From positions 1 to 5,340 of the forward strand of contig SKQI01000256.1 of NCBI GenBank assembly GCA_007119095.1: a stretch of DNA of 5,340 bases, given 5' to 3'. Source of the DNA: Wenzhouxiangella sp. (GTDB taxonomy: Bacteria; Pseudomonadota; Gammaproteobacteria; Xanthomonadales; Wenzhouxiangellaceae). A model generated the notes under the pieces. The model did not search any database. It was not told where the DNA came from and saw only the letters and a program-made list of their open reading frames with translations. The translations under genes were made by a program, and so were the position numbers. Of the stretch, positions 1 through 5,133 are shown piece by piece; the first letter of the stretch is position 1; each line of letters starts with the position of its first letter.

Positions 1-347
1 GCACGCCCAACTACATGCCACCTGAGATCATTCTCGGCAAAACCGTGGATCAGCGCAGCGACATCTATTCAGCCGGCGTGATGATGAACGAGATTTTTAC
101 CGGCGAGCTACCGCTGAAGGCTGACAGCGCCATGGCCATGTGCATGGCCCATGTCCAGACCCAGCCGACAGCGCCCTCGCTGATCTGGCCGGAAATTCCT
201 GCGGCGCTGGAACAGACCATTCTGACCTGCCTGGCCAAGGATCCTTCCGAGCGCTATGTGGATGTCGATACGCTGCTGCGCGAGCTGGTTCAGCTCAGGC
301 GTCAATCGCTGGTCAGAAGCCAGAGGCCGGTAGTCGAAAGTCGATAA
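1..347 (+). CDS. Serine/threonine protein kinase (Hanks type), C-terminal part, 5' truncated by window edge
   Basis: The frame is open from base 3 and gives 114 visible residues before a TAA stop. They cover the second half of a eukaryotic-like kinase C-lobe. Visible elements are the activation-segment end TPNYMPPE (residues 1-8, equivalent to the APE motif, Glu8), subdomain IX DIYSAG (Asp20, Gly25), and the subdomain XI Arg in KDPSERY (Arg84), which in this family pairs with the APE glutamate. The protein ends about 25 residues after that Arg, so there is no PASTA, transmembrane or other C-terminal extension. The ATP-binding lobe and catalytic HRD/DFG motifs lie outside the window, so activity cannot be judged and an N-terminal partner domain cannot be excluded. 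It would phosphorylate Ser/Thr on unknown proteins. It converges with etfA, and nothing in view links the two functionally. Confidence 0.9.
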   Translation, partial: TPNYMPPEIILGKTVDQRSDIYSAGVMMNEIFTGELPLKADSAMAMCMAHVQTQPTAPSLIWPEIPAALEQTILTCLAKDPSERYVDVDTLLRELVQLRRQSLVRSQRPVVESR

Positions 348-377
348 TCGGGGATCAGTGGGCGGGGTACCCGGGAA

Positions 378-399
378 GCCCGGCCAGGTTTGGCCGGGC
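378..399. terminator. GC-rich inverted repeat between convergent genes, possible bidirectional terminator
   Basis: Arms 378-386 (GCCCGGCCA) and 391-399 (TGGCCGGGC) form a perfect 9-bp stem around a 4-base GGTT loop. The repeat lies between the stop of the kinase gene (347) and the stop of etfA (428), where a terminator serving both strands is expected. Neither side has a convincing T tract: the plus strand continues GCAGCGTGCG and the minus strand TTCCCGGG. It may therefore be a weak intrinsic terminator, a 3'-end-protecting hairpin, or a site where other factors finish the job. Confidence 0.5.
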
Positions 400-427
400 G
401 CAGCGTGCGTTCTGGATGAGCTGGAGC

Positions 428-1366
428 TTAGAGCGCTTTTTCCAGTTCGGGGATGATTTCGAAGAGATCTCCTACCAGGCCTAAGTCGGCGATTTCGAAG
501 ATGGGGGCTTCCGCGTCCTTGTTGATGGCAACAATGGTGCCCGCGTCCTTGATCCCGGTCAGGTGCTGGATGGCGCCGGAGATGCCGATGGCGAAGTACA
601 GGTCAGGCGCGATGATCTTGCCGGTCTGGCCGACCTGCAGTTCGTTCGGCACGTAGCCGGCATCGACGGCAGCGCGCGAGGCGCCCACTGCTGCGCCCAT
701 CTTCTTGGCCAGGCCGTAAATGATGGCAAAGTTGTCCGACGAGCCCAGCGCACGACCGCCCGAGACCACGATCGGTGCCGAGGACAGGTCCGGGCCTTCG
801 CCGTCCGAGCCTTCGACCTTGATGAAGCGGGTGTGGCCCGGATCGCCAGCCTGGGCCTGGCGCTCTTCGATGCTGGCCGAGCCGCCGCCTTCGCTGGCGG
901 CAAAAGAGGCGGTACGAATCGTAGCCACCACCGGCCCGCCCTCAGGTACGCGGACGGTGACGATGGCGTTGCCAGCGTAGATCGGGCGCTTGAAAGTGCG
1001 CGCATCGATCACTTCCATGATGTCAGAGACCTGATTGACACCGATCAGGGCTGCGGCGCGCGGCAACAGGTCCTTGCCGAAGGTGGTCGAGGGCGCCAGG
1101 ATATGGCTGTAATCGCCGGCCATGGCGGCCACTTCCGGGGCCAGGCACGCGGCGAGCGGGTGTTCGAAATCCGCTCCGGCCACGGCCAGAACGCGGCTGA
1201 CGCCGTTGAGCTCGGCTGCCTGCCCTGCCACGGCAGCCGGGTCGGCGGCAAACACCGCCACATCGATGGCATCTACGCCGAGAGCGAGGGCGCCGGTGAG
1301 TGTCTTGGCGGTAGCCACGTTCAAGGTGGCGCCGTCATGCTCGGCAATGATCAGAATTCGGCTCAT
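428..1366 (-). CDS. etfA: Electron transfer flavoprotein, alpha subunit
   Basis: The protein is 312 aa, the normal length for bacterial EtfA. It binds FAD and, with EtfB, shuttles electrons from acyl-CoA and other flavin dehydrogenases to ETF:quinone oxidoreductase. The N-terminal half (MSRILIIAEHDG onward) fits the Rossmann-like ETF domain I. The C-terminal half is the FAD domain: GASR (228-231), QVGQTG (244-249) and the signature GISGAIQH (261-268) in its usual LYFAIGISGAIQHLTGIK setting. The ATG overlaps the etfB stop as TAATG, with an AAGGGA Shine-Dalgarno about 8 bases upstream, which fixes the start and suggests translational coupling. It is the last gene of the etfBA operon. No ETF:quinone oxidoreductase gene is adjacent, although it often is in related bacteria. 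Confidence 0.97.
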   Translation of the reverse strand: MSRILIIAEHDGATLNVATAKTLTGALALGVDAIDVAVFAADPAAVAGQAAELNGVSRVLAVAGADFEHPLAACLAPEVAAMAGDYSHILAPSTTFGKDLLPRAAALIGVNQVSDIMEVIDARTFKRPIYAGNAIVTVRVPEGGPVVATIRTASFAASEGGGSASIEERQAQAGDPGHTRFIKVEGSDGEGPDLSSAPIVVSGGRALGSSDNFAIIYGLAKKMGAAVGASRAAVDAGYVPNELQVGQTGKIIAPDLYFAIGISGAIQHLTGIKDAGTIVAINKDAEAPIFEIADLGLVGDLFEIIPELEKAL

Positions 1367-2112
1367 TACAGCAGTCCCTTGTTTTTCAGTTCACTGACCA
1401 GCTGGTCAACACTTTCAACCATTTTGCCGCCGCCACGCTTGGGCGGCGGCTCGAAGCTGATCGACTCCAGTTCGGCCGCTATTTCCACACCCAGATCATT
1501 CAGGGCGATCGTTTCCAGCGGCTTGCGCTTGGCTTTCATGATGTCGGGCAGCTTGACGAAGCGTGGCTCATTCAGGCGCAGGTCGGAAGTCAACACAGCC
1601 GGCAAGTCAACTTCAATGGTTTCCAGGCCAGCATCGACCTCTCGCTTTACCATTGCCTTGCCATCAGCGATATCGACCTTGGAGGCGAAGGTAGCCTGGG
1701 GACGATCCCACAGTGCTGCAAGCATCTGGCCAGTCTGGTTGCAGTCATCATCGATGGCCTGCTTGCCCAGGAAGGCAATGCCGGGCTGTTCCTTTTCGAT
1801 CAGCTTCAGCAGAATTCGCGCAGCTGAAAGCGGCTGAACGGCAGCATCCGTCTCGACGTGAATGGCGCGATCAGCACCCATCGCCAGGCCAGTACGCAGT
1901 TGCTGCTGTACCTCTGCGCCACCCATGGAGCAGACGATGACTTCTTCCGCCTGGCCACGCTCCTTGATCCGCAGCGCTTCTTCCAGCGCTATTTCGTCAA
2001 ACGGGTTGATCGACATCTTGACGCCGTCGGTTTCGACGCCACTGCCGTCAGACTTGACCCGCACACGTACGTTGTAATCCACCACTCGCTTGAGGGCGAC
2101 CAGGATTTTCAT
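1366..2112 (-). CDS. etfB: Electron transfer flavoprotein, beta subunit
   Basis: The protein is 248 aa, typical for EtfB, the soluble AMP-binding partner of EtfA. Recognisable pieces are MKILVALKRVVDYN at the N terminus, INPFDEIALEEALR (35-48), GKQAIDDD (116-123, a nucleotide-binding segment) and the family signature from about Val155 through PAVLTSDLRLNEPRF. The segment LRLNEPRFVKLPDIMKAK (178-195) matches the recognition loop that docks dehydrogenases in the human protein. The ATG at 2112 is preceded by TAAGGAA with a 7-base gap, a strong ribosome binding site. The stop codon shares a base with the etfA start. The segment PPPKRGGGK (222-230) is slightly Pro/Gly-rich and lies just before the C-terminal helix that wraps onto EtfA in known structures. 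Confidence 0.97.
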   Translation of the reverse strand: MKILVALKRVVDYNVRVRVKSDGSGVETDGVKMSINPFDEIALEEALRIKERGQAEEVIVCSMGGAEVQQQLRTGLAMGADRAIHVETDAAVQPLSAARILLKLIEKEQPGIAFLGKQAIDDDCNQTGQMLAALWDRPQATFASKVDIADGKAMVKREVDAGLETIEVDLPAVLTSDLRLNEPRFVKLPDIMKAKRKPLETIALNDLGVEIAAELESISFEPPPKRGGGKMVESVDQLVSELKNKGLL

Positions 2113-2163
2113 GCTTCCGTTCCTTAAAAGAGATGCGTTTGTGAAAGTGCGACATTCAACTGC

Positions 2164-2179
2164 TAAGCCGCTTATTGTA
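2164..2179 (-). promoter_or_regulatory. Candidate etfBA promoter -10 and adjoining small inverted repeat
   Basis: The 90 bases between the prmB stop and etfB must carry the end of prmB and any etfBA promoter. On the minus strand TACAAT (2179-2174) is a good -10-like hexamer, which would start RNA near 2167 with a leader of about 55 bases. No convincing -35 hexamer lies 16-18 bases upstream. Directly adjoining it is TAAGC-C-GCTTA (2164-2174), a 5-bp-arm near-palindrome at the predicted start that could be an operator half or chance. There is no clear prmB terminator in this gap, so read-through from prmB is possible. Confidence 0.3.
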
Positions 2180-2202
2180 ACTGTTCAGCAAACGGGAAAG
2201 GA

Positions 2203-3108
2203 TCACGGGCCGGATTCGGCGGCCAGGTGCCGGGCGGCAGCCTGGCAGGCCGGCTTGTCGAGCAGGAACACGCCGTCACCGCCATGGGCAAATTCGATCC
2301 AGACCAGTTCGCAGTGCTCGCCGATCAGCGATTCCAGTGCCTCGGCGGCCTCGCCGACCTCGCAGATCAGAATGCCGTGCTCGCTCATGTGTGCCGGTGC
2401 ATCAATCAGCAGCCGACGGACCAGGTCCAGCCCGTCAGCACCTGCGACGAGGCCGAGACGGGGCTCATGCAGGTATTCCGGCGGCAGATTCTGCATGGAT
2501 GCTTCGGGTACGTAAGGCGGATTGGCCAGAATCAGGTCGTAGCGCTGGCCGGCTACCGCCGACAACAGATCGGATTCCAGACAACGCACCCGATCACTGA
2601 CCCCGTGTCGCTCGGCATTGCGTCGGGCCAACTCCAGCGCCTTTGCGCTGATGTCCAGCGCATCGACATCGACACCTGGCCGATGCACGGCCAGGGCAAC
2701 AGCGAGGCAGCCCGACCCGGTACCAATATCCACCGCACGGCCTAGCTGTTGGTCGGGAAGCCACGGCTCGAATCCGTCGATGATCAGCTCGGCCAGGGGA
2801 GACCGCGGCACCAGAACCGATTCGTTGACCTCGAAACTCAAGCCGGCCAACCAGGCTTCGCCCAGCAGATAGGCCAGCGGCTTGCGAGCGTTGATGCGTT
2901 CGCGAAGCAGGCGCTCGGCGCGCGCCTGCTGCTCGTTATCCAGCAAGAGAGCATAGGCCTCGGGACCAAAACCCGGATTCAGGCCAAGCGCGGCGGACGC
3001 CAGCCAGCATGCCTCATCGAGGGCATTGTCCGTGCCATGGCCAAAATGCAGTCCAGCCGCGTCCATCTGCTCGGCGGCGTGACGAATGAACGTTTCGAGA
3101 GTGATCAA
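2203..3108 (-). CDS. prmB: Ribosomal protein L3 N5-glutamine methyltransferase
   Basis: With the TTG start at 3108 the protein is 301 aa, close to the about 310 aa of E. coli PrmB. It transfers a methyl group from S-adenosylmethionine to a glutamine of ribosomal protein L3 during 50S assembly. Seen: FGHGTDN (22-28) and VLVPRSP (98-104), which separate PrmB from the release-factor enzyme PrmC (usually PRPDTE there); the SAM motif DIGTGSG (127-133); the acidic DALDIS (149-154); and the catalytic NPPY (196-199). The TTG is preceded by GGAG (3120-3117) with an 8-base gap, and the protein then begins MITLETFIRH, as expected for the family. The same frame stays open to 3738, but that extension is antisense to the SCO gene and is not credible coding. 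An ATG at codon 15 would cut into the N-terminal helix. Confidence 0.93.
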   Translation of the reverse strand: MITLETFIRHAAEQMDAAGLHFGHGTDNALDEACWLASAALGLNPGFGPEAYALLLDNEQQARAERLLRERINARKPLAYLLGEAWLAGLSFEVNESVLVPRSPLAELIIDGFEPWLPDQQLGRAVDIGTGSGCLAVALAVHRPGVDVDALDISAKALELARRNAERHGVSDRVRCLESDLLSAVAGQRYDLILANPPYVPEASMQNLPPEYLHEPRLGLVAGADGLDLVRRLLIDAPAHMSEHGILICEVGEAAEALESLIGEHCELVWIEFAHGGDGVFLLDKPACQAAARHLAAESGP

Positions 3109-3121
3109 GGATATTGCTCCA
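3109..3121 (-). promoter_or_regulatory. Shine-Dalgarno that fixes the TTG start of prmB
   Basis: The minus strand reads TGGAGCAATATCC followed by TTG. GGAG is a good ribosome binding site with an 8-base spacer. There is no ATG or GTG start in the same frame between the TTG and the region antisense to the SCO gene, so this site decides the start call. Confidence 0.7.
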
Positions 3122-3143
3122 CAACGGCTGGCAAGCCAGGTTG
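3122..3143 (-). promoter_or_regulatory. Hairpin in the prmB leader directly abutting the ribosome binding site
   Basis: CTGGC (3128-3132) and GCCAG (3135-3139) are separated by only AA, and CAAC (3122-3125) pairs with GTTG (3140-3143) across a 2-base bulge (GG at 3126-3127). In the prmB mRNA this makes a 9-bp bulged hairpin whose last base lies next to TGGAG. The 2-base loop would need to open a pair. It could modulate ribosome access, be a DNA operator, or be chance in GC-rich DNA. Confidence 0.35.
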
Positions 3144-3192
3144 GACGAGGCCAGCCATACCAAGCATGATCCGGCGATGAGGCTGAGCGGGA

Positions 3193-3198
3193 TATAAT
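3193..3198 (+). promoter_or_regulatory. Consensus -10 hexamer for the SCO-psd operon
   Basis: TATAAT is a perfect sigma-70 -10 hexamer located 6 bases before the SCO ATG at 3205. The expected transcription start falls at or next to the A of the ATG, which would give a leaderless mRNA. No good -35 is present at 15-19 base spacing (for example TCCGGC at 3170-3175), and there is no TGn extension. The complementary strand of the same AT-rich patch reads TATTAT (3199-3194), with TTTGGT 16 bases upstream (3221-3216) as a possible -35 for prmB. The patch may therefore serve both divergent genes. Confidence 0.45.
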
Positions 3199-3204
3199 AA
3201 CGCC

Positions 3205-3852
3205 ATGATCAAACAACCAAACCATTGCCATCAGCACGGGCGTGTATTTCTGCTCGCCGTCACCGCCGTCCTTGCCCTTGTCGCCGGCCTGATCTTTGCC
3301 AGCAGCATCATGCAACGCAGCGCCGACTGGCGCGCCGCCCAGCTCTTCCCAACCCCCAGGGTCATCGCCGACTTCGAGCTGGAAACGGCCGCCGGCGAGC
3401 GATTCACCCGTGCCGACCTGCAGGGTCAGTGGAACCTGCTGTTCTTCGGCTTTACCAATTGCCCGGATGTCTGCCCCGATACGTTGGCCATGTTGGCCGC
3501 CAGCATGGAACAGCTTGAACTGATGCGGCGCGAGGAAAAACCGCAGGTGATCTTCGTCTCCGTGGATCCGGACCGCGATCAGGGCGAACTGCTGGAAGAC
3601 TACGTCGGCTGGTTCAATGCCGACTTCGTGGGCGTGACCGGCAGCGAGCCGCAGCTCCAGGCGCTGACCCGTCAGCTGGGGGTGGTCTACTTCCACGAAG
3701 CGCCCGATGAGCGAACCGGTTTTTACAACGTCGATCATTCCGCCTCAGTCCTGATTGTCGACCCTGAGGCACGGCTGTTCGGTCGCTTCGCCCATCCGCT
3801 GGTGCCGGAGGACGTGACCGCCGATCTGTTCCAGCTGACCCGATTGCGTTAA
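3205..3852 (+). CDS. SCO1/SenC family copper chaperone for cytochrome c oxidase assembly
   Basis: The protein is 215 aa, usual for bacterial SCO proteins. They are membrane-anchored thioredoxin-fold proteins facing the periplasm that help load or reduce the CuA centre of cytochrome oxidase. A short cytoplasmic tail (1-13) is followed by one transmembrane helix (about 14-33) with no lipobox. The soluble domain shows ADFELETAAGERFT (55-68), FFGFTNCPDVCP (80-91) with the copper-binding Cys86 and Cys90, SVDPDRD (119-125), and the third ligand His178 in YNVDHSA (174-180). All three Cu ligands are present. An in-frame TGA at 3184 and no intervening start make 3205 the longest possible start. There is no clear Shine-Dalgarno. 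It is divergent from prmB and 16 bases from psd, so co-transcription with psd is likely. The unusual feature is HCHQH in the cytoplasmic tail. Confidence 0.93.
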   Translation: MIKQPNHCHQHGRVFLLAVTAVLALVAGLIFASSIMQRSADWRAAQLFPTPRVIADFELETAAGERFTRADLQGQWNLLFFGFTNCPDVCPDTLAMLAASMEQLELMRREEKPQVIFVSVDPDRDQGELLEDYVGWFNADFVGVTGSEPQLQALTRQLGVVYFHEAPDERTGFYNVDHSASVLIVDPEARLFGRFAHPLVPEDVTADLFQLTRLR

Positions 3853-3868
3853 GGAAGCCCGAACCGTC

Positions 3869-4717
3869 ATGGCGAACCTGGCCGCGAGAATGATGACCTG
3901 GCCGCAGTATCTGCTGCCCCAGCAAATGTTGACGGCCCTGGCATGGCGACTGTCCACTTTCCGCGCGGCGTGGTTCAAAAACCTGTTCATTCGCACGTTT
4001 GCCGGCCTGTTTCACGTCAACCTCGACGAGGCCGAGCGCAACGAGCCAGAGCAATACGAGTGCTTCAACGACTTTTTCACCCGTTCACTCAAGCCCGACG
4101 CCCGGCCGCTGGCTGCAGCTGAGCATCGGCTGATCAGCCCTTGCGACGGCACGATCAGCCAGTTGGGCAGACTGGAGCAGGGGCGCATCATCCAGGCCAA
4201 GGGACTGGATTACACGGCCGAAAGGCTGCTAGGCAACGCCGAGTGGGCCCATCGCTTCGAAAACGGACGTTTCATCACCATTTACCTGGCACCCAGCGAC
4301 TATCACCGTGTGCACATGCCGATGACGGGACGCCTGGTGGCGGAACATCGAATCCCCGGGCAGCTGTTCAGTGTTTCCGCTGCCACGACCCGCGCCGTGC
4401 CGAATCTGTTCGCGCGAAATGAACGGATGGTCGCCTTGTTTGACACCGAACACGGGCCTGTGGCCGTGGTCATGGTCGCTGCCATGCTGGTTGCCGGCAT
4501 CGAAACGACCTGGGGCGGACCGCTGGATAGACGACCGCAACAAAAAGCGCGCTGGACTGACTTCGACCAGCCCCCGACCCTGGACCGAGGAGCAGAACTG
4601 GGTCGGTTTCACTGGGGCTCGACTGTTATCGTCCTGACCCCTGATGATTTCCCGGATTGGCGCGAATCGCTTGCGCCCGGACGACGTGTCAGGCTTGGTC
4701 AGGCGTTGAGCGACTGA
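3869..4717 (+). CDS. psd: Phosphatidylserine decarboxylase proenzyme
   Basis: The protein is 282 aa, somewhat shorter at the C terminus than the E. coli enzyme (322 aa). It decarboxylates phosphatidylserine to phosphatidylethanolamine at the inner membrane. The proenzyme cuts itself before a serine, which becomes the pyruvoyl prosthetic group. The processing motif is WGST (249-252; LGST in E. coli), placing cleavage between Gly250 and Ser251 and leaving an alpha subunit of about 32 residues. The proposed Asp-His-Ser processing triad is complete: Asp93 in PCDG, His149 in YHRVHMP, Ser251. NDFFTRSLKPDARP (67-80) and VPNLFARNER (177-186) are also typical. The start has AAGGAAG overlapping the SCO stop, about 11 bases upstream. 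ATGs at codons 8 and 9 lack such a site. It probably shares a transcript with the SCO gene. Confidence 0.97.
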   Translation: MANLAARMMTWPQYLLPQQMLTALAWRLSTFRAAWFKNLFIRTFAGLFHVNLDEAERNEPEQYECFNDFFTRSLKPDARPLAAAEHRLISPCDGTISQLGRLEQGRIIQAKGLDYTAERLLGNAEWAHRFENGRFITIYLAPSDYHRVHMPMTGRLVAEHRIPGQLFSVSAATTRAVPNLFARNERMVALFDTEHGPVAVVMVAAMLVAGIETTWGGPLDRRPQQKARWTDFDQPPTLDRGAELGRFHWGSTVIVLTPDDFPDWRESLAPGRRVRLGQALSD

Positions 4718-4739
4718 AACCGACCATCGCTTTTTCGGT

Positions 4740-4745
4740 CATAAT
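4740..4745 (+). promoter_or_regulatory. Candidate rnpB -10 element
   Basis: CATAAT differs from consensus at one base and ends 4 bases before the first base of the RNase P RNA P1 helix (4750), so transcription would begin about at the mature 5' end. The -35 position falls in or just past the end of psd (for example AAACCG at 4717-4722), where no strong match is seen. With no terminator visible after psd, read-through from the SCO-psd operon could also feed rnpB. Confidence 0.45.
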
Positions 4746-4749
4746 GTCG

Positions 4750-5112
4750 GTGAGAGCCGGCCAGACAGTCGCTGTGCCTTTAGGCATGGAGGAAAGTCCG
4801 GGCTTCACAGGGCAGGGTGCCAGGTAACGCCTGGGGGGTTGCGGCGGAAGCTGCAATTTACGGAAAGTGCCACAGAAAACACACCGCCGATGGCCCGTCA
4901 GGGCACAGGCAAGGGTGAAAAGGTGCGGTAAGAGCGCACCGCGTGTCTGGCAACAGGCATGGCAGGGCAAACCCCACCTGAAGCAAGGCCAAATAGGGAT
5001 GCCATGACGCGGCCCGCGTTGCATCCGGGTAGGCTGCTAGAGGCGGCTGGCGACAGCCGTCCCAGATGAATGACTGTCCACGACAAAACCCGGCTTATCG
5101 GCCGGCTCTCAC
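4750..5112 (+). ncRNA. rnpB: RNase P RNA (bacterial type A), catalytic subunit of ribonuclease P
   Basis: The RNA is about 363 nt and, with the RnpA protein, removes 5' leaders from pre-tRNAs. Conserved blocks read in order: GAGGAAAGTCCGGGC (CR I, about 4789-4803), GCCAGGTAACGCC, CACAGAAAACACACCGCC, AGGGTGAAAAGGTGCGGTAAG, GCAAGGCCAAATAGGG, GGGTAGGCTGCT, and AGATGAATGACTGTCCACGAC then AAACCCGGCTTATCG (CR V). P1 is a perfect 13-bp helix (4750-4762 with 5100-5112), P2 pairs 4764-4770 with 5072-5078, and P18 is an 8-bp stem (5042-5049 with 5054-5061) capped by a GCGA tetraloop. GGT at 5028-5030 matches the E. coli GGU that pairs with tRNA CCA. P3 is unusually short (4772-4789) and CR V reads ACAAAA instead of ACAGAA. 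Ends were set by P1 and may differ by a few bases. No strong intrinsic terminator follows. Confidence 0.97.
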
Positions 5113-5133
5113 TTATTTCAGTAACCGCGCCGG

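Noticed and set aside
563..1837. A 424-codon open frame on the plus strand opposite etfA and etfB
   Set aside because: It lies entirely antisense to two confidently identified genes and shows no recognisable protein features. Long antisense frames are common in GC-rich codon-biased DNA.
2137..2193. GTTTG (2137-2141) and CAAAC (2189-2193) as a PsrA-type fatty acid regulator box before etfB
   Set aside because: The half-sites are in the wrong order for CAAAC-N2-4-GTTTG and about 50 bases apart, so no complete site exists.
2203..3108. PrmC (release factor methyltransferase) as the identity of the NPPY methyltransferase
   Set aside because: The VLVPRSP and FGHGTDN segments are PrmB-like, whereas PrmC usually has PRPDTE at the first position, and no prfA lies next door.
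4719..4739. psd terminator from ACCGA (4719-4723) and TCGGT (4735-4739)
   Set aside because: There are only 5 bp around an 11-base loop, and the T run lies inside the loop instead of after the stem.
4689..5024. Short minus-strand reading frames across the RNase P RNA (also 4898-5086)
   Set aside because: They fall inside a structured RNA gene with intact conserved blocks and show no protein family features.
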